64,000 nucleotides of DNA, taken from contig NZ_JAOEGN010000003.1 of assembly GCF_025446935.1 (NCBI RefSeq), positions 108,794 through 172,793 on the forward strand, in the 5' to 3' direction. A model generated the notes under the pieces. That model ran no database searches, was not told the origin of the DNA, and saw only the letters and a program-made list of their open reading frames with translations. The DNA is from Paracholeplasma vituli. GTDB taxonomy: Bacteria; Bacillota_I; Bacilli_A; Acholeplasmatales; UBA5453. This document shows positions 8,002 to 16,727 of the stretch, piece by piece (the first letter of the stretch is position 1; the number at the start of each line of letters is the position of its first letter). The position numbers were made by a program, and so were the translations under genes.

Positions 8002-10665
8002 ATGTGGTATTCAAAATCAATTAGTAGTGTAGTAGAGACTTTAGGTGTCAACCCTAAAACGGGATTAAGTACCCATGAAGTCGAACAAAGACTCACACAA
8101 CATGGGCTAAATCAACTTACCCCTAAGAAGAAAAAAAGTTTGATTAAACTCTTTTTCAAACAACTGAATGACGTTTTAATATATGTGTTGATTGCAGCAG
8201 CAATCTTAACCATCGTTGCAAGCTACTGGGAAGGGCATACCGAATTTACGGATGCAATCATCATTATGCTTGTTGTCTTTATCAATGCGTTCATTGGTGT
8301 ATTCCAAGAATATAAAGCAGAGAAGGCCGTTGAAGCTCTTCAAAAAATGACCTCGCCAAAAACACTGGTTAGACGGGATGGTGAGATTGTTGAAGTTGAT
8401 TCAAAAACATTAGTACCGGGCGATATTGTTTTATTAGATGCAGGTAGATTCATTCCTGCCGACCTAAGATTGATTGAAAGTTCAAATCTACAAATTGAAG
8501 AATCCGCTTTAACTGGGGAATCGGTCCCTTCCGAGAAAAATGCGAAGGATCAATTACCTGAAGCCCAAGTTCCAATTGGAGATCAACACAACATGGCTTT
8601 CTTATCCACACTGGTTACTTACGGACGTGGTGAAGCGGTTGTTGTGTCCACTGGGATGCACACAGAAATGGGTAAGATTGCGAAAATCCTAGAAGAAGAA
8701 GACACTGAAATGACCCCTCTTCAAAAACGTTTAGAAGAACTTGGTAAAATGCTTGGGATTATCGCTTTAGTCATCTGTGCGATCATATTCGGTTTAGGCA
8801 TTTTACAAGGTAAAGAACTGATTGAAATGTTCGTTACCTCCATATCCCTAGCAGTTGCAGCGATTCCTGAAGGATTAGCTGCGATTGTTGCGATAGTGCT
8901 TGCACTAGGCACCACAAGAATGTCTAAGAAAAATGCGATTGTTAAGAAACTAACCGCAGTTGAAACGCTAGGTTCTGTGAATATCATCTGTTCGGATAAA
9001 ACTGGGACATTGACTCAAAATAAGATGACAGTTACTCATGTATATACTAAAAACGGGTTACAACCAGTAGAGTCCTTAGTAATTCATGAAGAAGAACAAA
9101 AACTCATTGAAGCATTTAACTTGTGTAATGATGCGACCTTAACAACAGGCGACCCAACCGAAATTGCGTTGGTTCAACTTGCGCAACTAAATAATATCGA
9201 AAAATCCGATTTAGACCGACAATTCCCACGTGTGGATGAAAAACCATTCGACTCAGATCGTAAGCGTATGTCAACGCTTAACCAAGTTGATGATGGTTAT
9301 GAAGTCTATACCAAAGGTGCTTTAGATTCATTGCTAAAAGTGACTACGCACATTTATGATCAAGGTCAAATTCGACCGATTACCAATCAAGATATTGTTG
9401 AACTACAAAACGCTGCTAACGATATGTCGCTACAGGCTCTTCGTGTCTTAGCAGCAGCATTTAGACCAACCAAAGAAGCATTATCCGCTAAAACGATGGA
9501 AAATGATTTAGTGATTATTGGTTTAATTGGTATGATTGACCCACCACGTCTTGAAGTTAAAGACTCTATCAATCAAGCACATCAAGCGCACATCGACGTG
9601 CTCATGATTACGGGTGACCACCGCAACACAGCACTCGCGATTGCTCAAACTTTAAACATTGCACAAACCATGGATCAAACCGTATCGGGTAGTGAAATAG
9701 ACCAAATGAGTGACGAAGAATTAGAAAAGAATATTCGTAACTATAAAGTCTTTGCACGCGTTTCACCTGAACATAAAGTTAAAATCGTTAAAACCCTTAA
9801 AAAACTCGGTTACATTGTATCGATGACGGGTGATGGTGTTAACGATGCCCCTTCCTTAAAGAGCGCTGATATTGGTGTTGCGATGGGTATTACAGGTACA
9901 GATGTATCGAAGAATGCTGCAGACATGATTTTAACCGATGATAACTTTACCACCATCGTTCATGCGATTGAAGAAGGGCGTATCATTTATAACAATATTA
10001 AAAAAGCAGTTATCTTCTTATTAAGCTGTAACTTTGGTGAAATCGTTGCGATTTTCATCTCTGTTTTACTTGGTTGGCCAGTACCATTACTTGCGACCCA
10101 AATCCTTTGGATTAACCTCATCACCGACACACTACCTGCGATTAGTTTAGGTCTAGATGAATCCATTGAAGATGTTATGAAACAAAAACCACGTGATAAG
10201 AAAGAATCGTTTTTTGCTGAAAGAGCTGGTCAACGTGCGATAATTGGTGGGATTTTAATTGGTTTAGCAACCCTTTTTGCATTCATCATTGGCTTATTCG
10301 AAAAAGGCATATCATTCACAGAAATTGGTCAAGTTGCACACGGCGAACCAGCTTTCATCCACGCGTCCACAATGGCCTTTGTTGTACTCGCCTTCTCACA
10401 ACTATTCTATGCGTTCTCACTCAGAAGTTCACACAAAACATTGCTTCAAGTGGGTGTATTCAAGAATAAAACTTTAATAGGTTCGTTGGTTATTGGTGTA
10501 ATCCTTCAAATTGCGATCATCAACATTCCATTCTTCAACGATGCATTCCAAGTCGCACCACTTAACTTCGCTGACTGGGATATTGTCATCATCCTATCTC
10601 TAATCCCATTCATCGTGAATGAATTGATTAAATGGGTGGCTTCAAAACGAAACAAAACAGTATAA
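8002..10665 (+). CDS. P-type cation-transporting ATPase (P2A-like, probable Mn2+/Ca2+ exporter)
   Basis: 887-residue P2-type ATPase that couples ATP hydrolysis to cation transport across the membrane. It has an N-terminal cation-ATPase domain, the actuator motif TGES (171-174), the M4 ion-site IPEGL, the phosphorylation site DKTGT (Asp332), the nucleotide domain, and the hinge TGDGVND (609-615), followed by C-terminal membrane helices. The frame is open upstream to 7897, but the ATG at 8002 is chosen: it has the RBS AGAAAGGAT and any earlier start lies inside the riboswitch. The yybP-ykoY leader suggests Mn2+ export; Ca2+ is the alternative from sequence family alone. Confidence 0.93.
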   Translation: MWYSKSISSVVETLGVNPKTGLSTHEVEQRLTQHGLNQLTPKKKKSLIKLFFKQLNDVLIYVLIAAAILTIVASYWEGHTEFTDAIIIMLVVFINAFIGVFQEYKAEKAVEALQKMTSPKTLVRRDGEIVEVDSKTLVPGDIVLLDAGRFIPADLRLIESSNLQIEESALTGESVPSEKNAKDQLPEAQVPIGDQHNMAFLSTLVTYGRGEAVVVSTGMHTEMGKIAKILEEEDTEMTPLQKRLEELGKMLGIIALVICAIIFGLGILQGKELIEMFVTSISLAVAAIPEGLAAIVAIVLALGTTRMSKKNAIVKKLTAVETLGSVNIICSDKTGTLTQNKMTVTHVYTKNGLQPVESLVIHEEEQKLIEAFNLCNDATLTTGDPTEIALVQLAQLNNIEKSDLDRQFPRVDEKPFDSDRKRMSTLNQVDDGYEVYTKGALDSLLKVTTHIYDQGQIRPITNQDIVELQNAANDMSLQALRVLAAAFRPTKEALSAKTMENDLVIIGLIGMIDPPRLEVKDSINQAHQAHIDVLMITGDHRNTALAIAQTLNIAQTMDQTVSGSEIDQMSDEELEKNIRNYKVFARVSPEHKVKIVKTLKKLGYIVSMTGDGVNDAPSLKSADIGVAMGITGTDVSKNAADMILTDDNFTTIVHAIEEGRIIYNNIKKAVIFLLSCNFGEIVAIFISVLLGWPVPLLATQILWINLITDTLPAISLGLDESIEDVMKQKPRDKKESFFAERAGQRAIIGGILIGLATLFAFIIGLFEKGISFTEIGQVAHGEPAFIHASTMAFVVLAFSQLFYAFSLRSSHKTLLQVGVFKNKTLIGSLVIGVILQIAIINIPFFNDAFQVAPLNFADWDIVIILSLIPFIVNELIKWVASKRNKTV

Positions 10666-10676
10666 TCCAATCGTAT

Positions 10677-10714
10677 AAAAGGGCGTTCATAATGAAATGA
10701 ACTGCCCTTTTTTC
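10677..10714 (+). terminator. Terminator after the P-type ATPase
   Basis: AAAAGGGC-GTTCAT pairs with ATGAAC-TGCCCTTTT (one unpaired base in the stem) and is followed by T residues. It lies between convergent genes and could act on both strands. Confidence 0.82.
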
Positions 10715-10743
10715 GTAAAAAAAGACCAAGCAAAAGCTTAGCC

Positions 10744-10923
10744 TTATTCTTTTGTGTTAATGTCTTCAAAGATCGCTTTAATCGAATCTACTTTTAATGT
10801 ACAGGTTTTCTTAGAACTACAGTTACAGCCTAAACCCGTTTTCTTTTGTACAAAGCGATAATAGGCAATACCAAGGAAGATACCGAGAACAAATATTAAA
10901 ATTAGAGTATCAATAAGATTCAT
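10744..10923 (-). CDS. FeoB-associated Cys-rich membrane protein
   Basis: 59-residue protein starting MNLIDTLILIFVLGIF. One N-terminal membrane helix (about residues 3-22) is followed by a basic stretch and a short Cys-rich segment GCNCSSKKTC with three Cys, then a hydrophilic tail. This is the layout of the small FeoB-associated proteins encoded after feoB in many Firmicutes, thought to assist ferrous iron uptake in an undefined way. Its ATG overlaps the feoB stop by four bases (ATGA) and uses the AGGAGG inside the end of feoB. A weak hairpin with a T tract (10718-10745, minus strand) follows. Confidence 0.85.
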   Translation of the reverse strand: MNLIDTLILIFVLGIFLGIAYYRFVQKKTGLGCNCSSKKTCTLKVDSIKAIFEDINTKE

Positions 10924-12899
10924 CTTAAACCTCCTAAAAACGTTAATGATTGGTAAATAAGAATAGCTAGCACATAAGCGAGTCCTGTTTGGAAGAGTAT
11001 CGCTTGGAACATCTTTTTAGTGGAACCTAGTTCCTTCTTCATGGCTCCAATCGCTCCAAAACAAGGCGCAGAGAATAGATTAAATACCATAAAAGCGTAA
11101 GCTGATGCAGGTGTAAAGAATGCATAGATAGGTGCGTTCAAAATGATGTTGCCTTCGGTAATATCTGCGGATAATCCACCGATTATAGCCATTGAAGAAA
11201 CGACTTGTTCCTTCGCTACTAACCCTTGAATCGCTGATACAGATGTCGCCCAAGATAAATCACCTAACATCGGATAGAATAGATAACTGAATCCTCTACC
11301 GAGATAAGAGAGAATCGATTGATTGACATCAATACCGTATTCTAATCTAAATGAAAAGGAAGTTAAAAACCATATGATAATCGAGGACATTAGAATGATG
11401 GTACCGGCTTTTTCAATGAACTCAAATACTTTGTCATAAACATCTCTTATTGTATATCTTAAATCGGGTAACTTATAATTTGGTAATTCCGAGATGAATG
11501 CAGATGGGGTCCCTTTGAAGAAGAAGGTTTTCATAATAATTGCTGACAACAATATGATCATAATCGATAGCATATATAAACTGAAGGATATGAATCCAGA
11601 ATGTTCGGGGAAGAAAAAACCAGCGAATAATGCAATTATCGGAAGTTTTGCACTACAAGGAATGAAAGGTGTCAACATGATGGACATCCGTCTTTCATCT
11701 TGACCTTCTATTGTGCGTGTAGCCATAATTCCGGGAATACTACAACCCGATCCTAAAATGAATGGAATCAAGGATTTACCAGATAATCCGAATTTCTTAA
11801 ACAAACGGTCTAGGAAGAAAGCAATTCTGGTCATATATCCAGTGGATTCTAAAAGACTGATTAGAATGAAAAGAAGGATCAGTTGAGGCACAAAGTTTAG
11901 GACTGCTCCAACCCCAGCAATCATCCCATCTGAAACGAGCGACGCTGACCAATTCGATGCACCAATAGAGGTTAACCAATCGAATATGAATCCGCTAAAT
12001 AGGGAGATGTTACCATCAATAAAATCGACGGTTAAACTGCCAACAACACCCACAGATAAATAATAGATTACAAACATGATCAGAGCAAAGATTGGTAAAG
12101 CGAGATATTTATTTAAGAATATTTTGTCTAATCGTTCAGTCATGGGGTCCCCATGGTGGAGTCGAACAAAACTCTGTTTTTTAACATTTTCGATGAAATC
12201 ATATCTTCCCATCGCAATAATTGTTTCAATGTCATGCTGATAACTTTGTTCTAACGGCTTAATCCATTTTGTAATATCAAGTCCTTGAGATTCGATGATT
12301 GGATCCTGTTCAAGTAACTTAATAGCGATAAAACGCGCATGTGGTTGATGAATTTGATGTTCTAAATGGGATATGATTTTCTCAACGTTCGGTTTAAATA
12401 TCGGTTTAGTTTCGTGTTTGATATAATCGCCTGATTGAATGACATGAATCAATTCTTTTAAACCTGATTTTTTCAAAGCTGAGATCTGAACAACCGTTGT
12501 GTTCAGTAAATTCGATAAGGCTTCCACATGAATCGAAATGCCCTTTTTCTCTAACATATCGGCCATATTTAAAACAATAATACAATCGATATCGAGTTCC
12601 ATTAATTGGGTAGTGAGATATAAACTGCGCTCAATAGAGGTCGCATCGATAATATTAATGATTAAGTCAGGTCTTTCTTGAATCAAAAATGCTCTAGAAA
12701 GGGCTTCTTCTAAGGTGTAAGGAGACAATGAATATATCCCGGGTAAATCGATGAGTTCATGCTTCCCTTCAGCAATCACACCTACTTTTTGTTCAATCGT
12801 CACCCCAGGCCAGTTGCCAATCTTTTGATTAGCTCCAGTCAAAGCATTAAAGAGTGTGGTTTTACCACTGTTTTGATTACCAATTAACGCAATTCTCAT
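10920..12899 (-). CDS. feoB: Ferrous iron transporter FeoB
   Basis: 659-residue membrane GTPase that imports Fe2+. The N-terminal G domain shows G1 GNQNSGKTT (7-15), the G3 motif DLPG and the G4 motif NMAD; a helical domain (about 170-240) leads into a two-gate polytopic membrane domain, with GSGCSIPGIMATRTI as a conserved gate segment and a second gate with PCFGAIGAMKKE near the C-terminus. It starts four bases inside the end of feoA and its stop overlaps the small Cys-rich protein gene, so all three are translationally coupled. Confidence 0.96.
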   Translation of the reverse strand: MRIALIGNQNSGKTTLFNALTGANQKIGNWPGVTIEQKVGVIAEGKHELIDLPGIYSLSPYTLEEALSRAFLIQERPDLIINIIDATSIERSLYLTTQLMELDIDCIIVLNMADMLEKKGISIHVEALSNLLNTTVVQISALKKSGLKELIHVIQSGDYIKHETKPIFKPNVEKIISHLEHQIHQPHARFIAIKLLEQDPIIESQGLDITKWIKPLEQSYQHDIETIIAMGRYDFIENVKKQSFVRLHHGDPMTERLDKIFLNKYLALPIFALIMFVIYYLSVGVVGSLTVDFIDGNISLFSGFIFDWLTSIGASNWSASLVSDGMIAGVGAVLNFVPQLILLFILISLLESTGYMTRIAFFLDRLFKKFGLSGKSLIPFILGSGCSIPGIMATRTIEGQDERRMSIMLTPFIPCSAKLPIIALFAGFFFPEHSGFISFSLYMLSIMIILLSAIIMKTFFFKGTPSAFISELPNYKLPDLRYTIRDVYDKVFEFIEKAGTIILMSSIIIWFLTSFSFRLEYGIDVNQSILSYLGRGFSYLFYPMLGDLSWATSVSAIQGLVAKEQVVSSMAIIGGLSADITEGNIILNAPIYAFFTPASAYAFMVFNLFSAPCFGAIGAMKKELGSTKKMFQAILFQTGLAYVLAILIYQSLTFLGGLR

Positions 12900-13147
12900 A
12901 AAGGGTGCACCTCAATAAAAGCGAGGTCAGCTTTACGGATACATAAATCGTAATCGCGAATTTTAATGTCAAATGGATCCCCTAAAGGCGCAATCCTTTT
13001 TATCTCGACGATAACCCCTGGTGTTACACCCATATCAAGCAGTCGTCTTTTAATTTCTTTAGTAGCTGAATCAATCGTCAGTACTCGACCTTTTTGACCT
13101 GGTTTGAGTTGATCTAAACGTAATTTTTGTTCATCGCATTTAGGCAT
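12896..13147 (-). CDS. feoA: FeoA-family ferrous iron transport protein
   Basis: 83-residue cytosolic SH3-like FeoA: LDQLKPGQKGRVLTI, then IKRRLLDMGVTPGVIVEIKRIAPLGDPFDIKI and a C-terminal RKADLAFIEV. FeoA is thought to modulate FeoB through its G domain. The ATG at 13147 is preferred over the in-frame start at 13168 because GAGGTG sits about 8 bases upstream of it and the longer version would overlap the promoter and operator region. It is first in the feoA-feoB-small-protein operon. Confidence 0.93.
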   Translation of the reverse strand: MPKCDEQKLRLDQLKPGQKGRVLTIDSATKEIKRRLLDMGVTPGVIVEIKRIAPLGDPFDIKIRDYDLCIRKADLAFIEVHPL

Positions 13148-13160
13148 AAAAAAACACCTC

Positions 13161-13202
13161 ATTTTCATTCATAATGATAAACAAAATGGAGGGTGTATTC
13201 AA
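13161..13202 (-). promoter_or_regulatory. feo operon promoter with Fur-box-like sequence
   Basis: On the minus strand TTGAAT (13197-13202) and TATCAT (13174-13179) are spaced by 17 bases. The -10 and start region contain TTTATCATTATGAATGAAAA, which resembles the AT-rich NATWAT arrays bound by Fur. The promoter is well supported; the operator is an inference from sequence look and gene content. Confidence 0.5.
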
Positions 13203-13229
13203 ATGAAATTATAATATTTTTAAATAGAA

Positions 13230-13478
13230 TTATAAATTAGAAGCATCTTTCTTGATTTTTACTTTTTTCTCTGGAACAGGGTCGTATTTAGGCTTAAATA
13301 GTGGGTTACATGTCAGTACACGCTTAGTGGTTAAGAACATGGCTTTTGGGAAACTGAAACGCTCAAAACACCCTAATGCATAATTTGAACAAGACGGTTT
13401 ATGTCTACACACAAAGTGCTTATTAGGGGAGACAGATTTTTGATACCATTTGATGAGTTTGACAGAACGTTTTTCCAT
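13230..13478 (-). CDS. yidD: YidD-family membrane protein insertion efficiency factor
   Basis: 82-residue YidD homologue: KLIKWYQKSVSP, then CRHKPSCSNYAL and FLTTKRVLTCNPLFKPKYDPVP, the conserved core of this short family, with three conserved Cys. YidD sits at the inner face of the membrane and helps YidC insert proteins. The ATG at 13478 is chosen because GTGGGTG lies six bases upstream; a GTG three codons earlier is part of that site. A TGATATAAT box on the minus strand (13496-13504) gives it its own promoter. Confidence 0.92.
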   Translation of the reverse strand: MEKRSVKLIKWYQKSVSPNKHFVCRHKPSCSNYALGCFERFSFPKAMFLTTKRVLTCNPLFKPKYDPVPEKKVKIKKDASNL

Positions 13479-13596
13479 AGGTTTCACCCACTGAAATTAT
13501 ATCACATTTCCGACAATAAAAAAGAGATGCGCAAATCTAAGGCATTATGTTATAATTTAATCAAGTAGTGAAACCGATTTCAAGGAGGAAAATGAT

Positions 13597-15657
13597 ATGA
13601 AGGTTTATGATACAAACCAAATCAGGAACATTGCCATCCTAGGCCATCTAGGATCAGGAAAGACCAGCATTACTGAAGCATTATTATTTTCAAGCGGCGC
13701 AATTAGTTCACGTGGCAGCGTAGAAGCTAAGAACACCGTATCCGATTTTATGGATGAAGAAAAAGTGAAACAAGGCAGTTTATCGACAAGTATCATCCCT
13801 ATTGAGTACAATGGCATCAAACTTAATTTCTTAGATGTCCCGGGTAACGATGAATTAGACAATGAAATCAAACAATCGCTTTCTGTAGTTAAGGGTGCTG
13901 TCCTTGTAGTTGATGCATCTAAAGGTGTTGAAGTAGGCACTGAACGTCTATGGAAAGAAATCCGCAACATGCATATTCCAGCGGTTATTTTCGTCAATAA
14001 AATGGACAAAGAAAACGTCAAGTTTGAAGATGTTTTAGAAAGTATCCGTGTTAAATTAGGTAAAAAAGCTGTACCATTCTGTTGGCCAATTGGACGCAAC
14101 GAAAACTTTGAAGGGTTCGTCAACGTCATCGAAATGAAAGCGCGTATTTATGATGGTACGACTTCACACGATGCACCAATTTGGGACGAAAAGAAACCAA
14201 AAATCGAACAATTACGCAGCATGATTATGGAATCCGTTGCTGAAACCAGTGATGAACTTCTTGAAAAATTTTTTGGTGGTGAAGAACTTACTGAAGAAGA
14301 AATCAATGAAGGTCTTAAGAATGGAATATACCATGGTGAATTAACACCAGTTATCGTTGGTTCTGCAGTGAAAAACATCGGTATACGCACAATGCTTGGT
14401 ATGCTAGCCAAATTTTTACCACAACCGGATCAACTTAGGGCTTTAGAAGGTGTTAATCCAAAAACTGAAGAAGCAGTAGTCAGACACACCAAAGATGAAG
14501 AACCATTCTCAGGCTATGTCTTTAAAACCACAATTGACCCATTTGTAGGTGCAATCAACATCATTAAAATTAACTCAGGTACCCTAAAAACCGGTCAAGA
14601 TATCCTAATTGGCAATACCGGAAAACAAGAAAAAATCGGTGCGTTGTTTGCTCTTCAAGGTAAACAACAATTCCCAATTGAACTGGCTCACGCGGGCGAT
14701 ATTGTAGCGGTATCTAAACTTGAAAATATTCATACAGGCTATACCATTTCCGATCCAAAAAACCCAATCGTATACGAACCAACTAAGACCTTAAAACCAA
14801 CCATTTATGTCGCGATTAATCCTAAAAATAAAGCAGATGAAGACAAGATTTCTTACGCGCTAGCGCGTTTAAATATTGAAGACCCATCCTTTGAAATCGT
14901 ACGTAATAAAGAAACCTCACAACAATTATTAGGTGGTTTAGGGATGACCCATATCAACTTTATTATCGACAGAATGAGAACCGTATTTAAAGTTGAAGTC
15001 ACCACCGAAGAACCTAAGGTTGTCTACCGTGAAACCATCAAGCGTAAAGTTGAGGGTGAAGGTAAACATAAGAAACAATCTGGTGGTGCAGGTCAATTTG
15101 GACACGTATTCATCCGTTTTGAACCATCCGATAAAGAATTTGAATTTACCGAAGAAGTCTTTGGGGGTTCTGTCCCTAAAAACTACTTCCCAGCAGTTGA
15201 AAAAGGCCTAATTGAAACCTTTGAACATGGTCCACTTGCGGGATTCCCAGTGATCTTTGTGAAATCGACACTCTTTGATGGGTCTTACCATCCAGTCGAT
15301 TCAAATGAAATCTCATTCAAACTTGCTGCGAACCTTGCCTTTAAGGAAGCTGTTAAGACAGCTCAACCGACCATCCTTGAACCGATTCTTAAGATGTATA
15401 TCACGGTTAAAGATCAATATGTTGGTGATGTAATGGGCGATATGAACAAGCGTCGCGGCCGTGTCATGGGCATGAGTCAATCTGATGAAGGTCAAGTCAT
15501 TGAAGCAGAAGCACCAGAGTCCGAAGTTCAAAAATACATCATTGACTTAAAGGCAATCACTCAAGGTTCTGGTATCTTCCAACGTGAATTTATCCGTTAT
15601 GAAGAAGTACCACAACATTTAATTGACGGTATCATTCAAAAATACAAAGAACATTAA
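13597..15657 (+). CDS. Elongation factor G-like translational GTPase
   Basis: 686-residue EF-G paralogue with the usual domain order: G domain (1-270), domain II (about 290-390), domains III-V, with domain IV QSGGAGQFGHVFIRFEP. G1 is GHLGSGKTS (16-24) and G4 is NKMD. In G3 the catalytic His of DTPGH is replaced: the sequence is DVPGN (80-84). EF-G itself keeps that His, so this is a second, EF-G2-like factor rather than the main translocase. Its function is not settled in the family. A promoter with TATAAT (13551-13556) and AAGGAGG precede it and a terminator follows, so it is monocistronic. Confidence 0.9.
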   Translation: MKVYDTNQIRNIAILGHLGSGKTSITEALLFSSGAISSRGSVEAKNTVSDFMDEEKVKQGSLSTSIIPIEYNGIKLNFLDVPGNDELDNEIKQSLSVVKGAVLVVDASKGVEVGTERLWKEIRNMHIPAVIFVNKMDKENVKFEDVLESIRVKLGKKAVPFCWPIGRNENFEGFVNVIEMKARIYDGTTSHDAPIWDEKKPKIEQLRSMIMESVAETSDELLEKFFGGEELTEEEINEGLKNGIYHGELTPVIVGSAVKNIGIRTMLGMLAKFLPQPDQLRALEGVNPKTEEAVVRHTKDEEPFSGYVFKTTIDPFVGAINIIKINSGTLKTGQDILIGNTGKQEKIGALFALQGKQQFPIELAHAGDIVAVSKLENIHTGYTISDPKNPIVYEPTKTLKPTIYVAINPKNKADEDKISYALARLNIEDPSFEIVRNKETSQQLLGGLGMTHINFIIDRMRTVFKVEVTTEEPKVVYRETIKRKVEGEGKHKKQSGGAGQFGHVFIRFEPSDKEFEFTEEVFGGSVPKNYFPAVEKGLIETFEHGPLAGFPVIFVKSTLFDGSYHPVDSNEISFKLAANLAFKEAVKTAQPTILEPILKMYITVKDQYVGDVMGDMNKRRGRVMGMSQSDEGQVIEAEAPESEVQKYIIDLKAITQGSGIFQREFIRYEEVPQHLIDGIIQKYKEH

Positions 15658-15663
15658 TAGTAT

Positions 15664-15705
15664 AGAGGTGTCATTTAATAAATGATGCCTCTTTTCTTTT
15701 TTTCT
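15664..15705 (+). terminator. Terminator after the EF-G-like gene
   Basis: AGAGG-TG-TCATTT pairs with AAATGA-TG-CCTCT and a T-rich tract follows. Confidence 0.85.
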
Positions 15706-15741
15706 TAATTTCATTTGGTAGATATCAAATAGGTGATGAAA

Positions 15742-16113
15742 ATGAAATGCTATCAATGTCGTAAGCACTTTTATCCAAGAAGAACACTTTCTACTTTATT
15801 TGAAGAACCCTTACAATTAAGATGCAAAAGTTGTGAAAAGCGATATCCCGTTCGCATAAAACGTGAAGTCATTCCAATTTCAAATTATCAACTATATTTA
15901 TATACATTGTTTATAGAAGAAGTGCCAATTAAAGAAGAAGCCTACTTGGATGAAAGTTTAAAGGTGTTATTGCTGTACTTAAATCACCGAAAACAAAGTG
16001 ACATTTTGATTTGGATTGAAACGTTAGATAAGACATTATACGAATGTCTAGACCAATTGGACTTATGTGATATTTTTATCATTTCCTTATTCCCTCATAA
16101 ACTCATGGTATAA
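15742..16113 (+). CDS. Unknown protein with N-terminal zinc ribbon (ComF-like position)
   Basis: 123-residue protein not firmly recognised. The N-terminus has two CxxC knuckles, CYQC and CKSC, about 26 residues apart, as in a zinc ribbon; the rest is mixed and hydrophilic, without nucleotide-binding motifs. It lies just before hpf, where many Firmicutes carry comFA-comFC, and the Cys spacing recalls the N-terminal ribbon of ComFC, but the phosphoribosyltransferase domain is missing. It may be a ComF remnant or a distinct small protein. The ATG at 15742 is preferred since AGGTGATG lies just upstream. Its end overlaps the hpf promoter. Confidence 0.6.
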   Translation: MKCYQCRKHFYPRRTLSTLFEEPLQLRCKSCEKRYPVRIKREVIPISNYQLYLYTLFIEEVPIKEEAYLDESLKVLLLYLNHRKQSDILIWIETLDKTLYECLDQLDLCDIFIISLFPHKLMV

Positions 16114-16138
16114 TATAGGTGTAAGGGAGGATTCATAT

Positions 16139-16684
16139 ATGAAATATGATATCATTGGAAAAAATGGTTTTGAACCTACCGAGGCAATCAAAAATTATTG
16201 CCAAAAAAGGTTAAGCAAAGTCGTCTCCTTTTTCGACACAGACATGATTCTTGAAGTAAGAGTTGTTCTGAAGGTGTATAAAGATCACCATAAAGTCGAA
16301 GTCACTATCCCAGCGAAAGGCATCATTCTTCGCGCTGAAGTATCCGATCAGGATATGTACACAGCTATCGACAAGTCTGTCGATAAACTCATCACCCAAA
16401 TCAAGAAACACAAAGAAAAACTTAAAAATCATCTGATTAAACAAGGCTTAAAGAAGGTTTACTCTGAAGAATTTGAAACGGAATCCATCGAAAAAGAAAT
16501 CTTGGCTTCCCAATTGGTTAAAAACAAGGAAGTTAAACTCGCTGCAATGTCCGTTGACCAAGCATTAATTGAAATGGAAATGTCCGGTCATGATTTTTAC
16601 GTATTCTTAAATGAAGCCACTAATCAAGTCAATGTCGCTTACATCCGTGAAGATGGCGATTACGCTGTGATTGCAACCAAATAA
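16139..16684 (+). CDS. hpf: Ribosome hibernation-promoting factor, long form
   Basis: 181-residue long HPF. The N-terminal S30AE domain (about 1-100) binds the decoding region of the 30S subunit, and the C-terminal domain (about 120-181, VDQALIEMEMSGHDFYVFLNEATNQVNVAYIREDGDYAVI) dimerises to link two ribosomes into inactive 100S particles. The frame extends upstream, but the ATG at 16139 has a strong AAGGGAGG site and follows its own promoter (TGGTATAAT, 16106-16114). A terminator follows at 16693. Confidence 0.95.
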   Translation: MKYDIIGKNGFEPTEAIKNYCQKRLSKVVSFFDTDMILEVRVVLKVYKDHHKVEVTIPAKGIILRAEVSDQDMYTAIDKSVDKLITQIKKHKEKLKNHLIKQGLKKVYSEEFETESIEKEILASQLVKNKEVKLAAMSVDQALIEMEMSGHDFYVFLNEATNQVNVAYIREDGDYAVIATK

Positions 16685-16692
16685 GTCGATAA

Positions 16693-16726
16693 AAAAACAG
16701 TTCAAAATTGAACTGTTTTATTTTTG
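16693..16726. terminator. Bidirectional terminator between hpf and the DUF975 gene
   Basis: AAAACAGTTCA and TGAACTGTTTT form a perfect stem, with A-rich sequence on the left and T-rich on the right, so it can serve both convergent genes. Confidence 0.85.
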
Positions 16727-16727
16727 A

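Noticed and set aside
13605..14129. 174-codon antisense open frame inside the EF-G-like gene
   Set aside because: A codon-bias shadow: Ser/Leu/Thr-rich translation with no recognisable motif.
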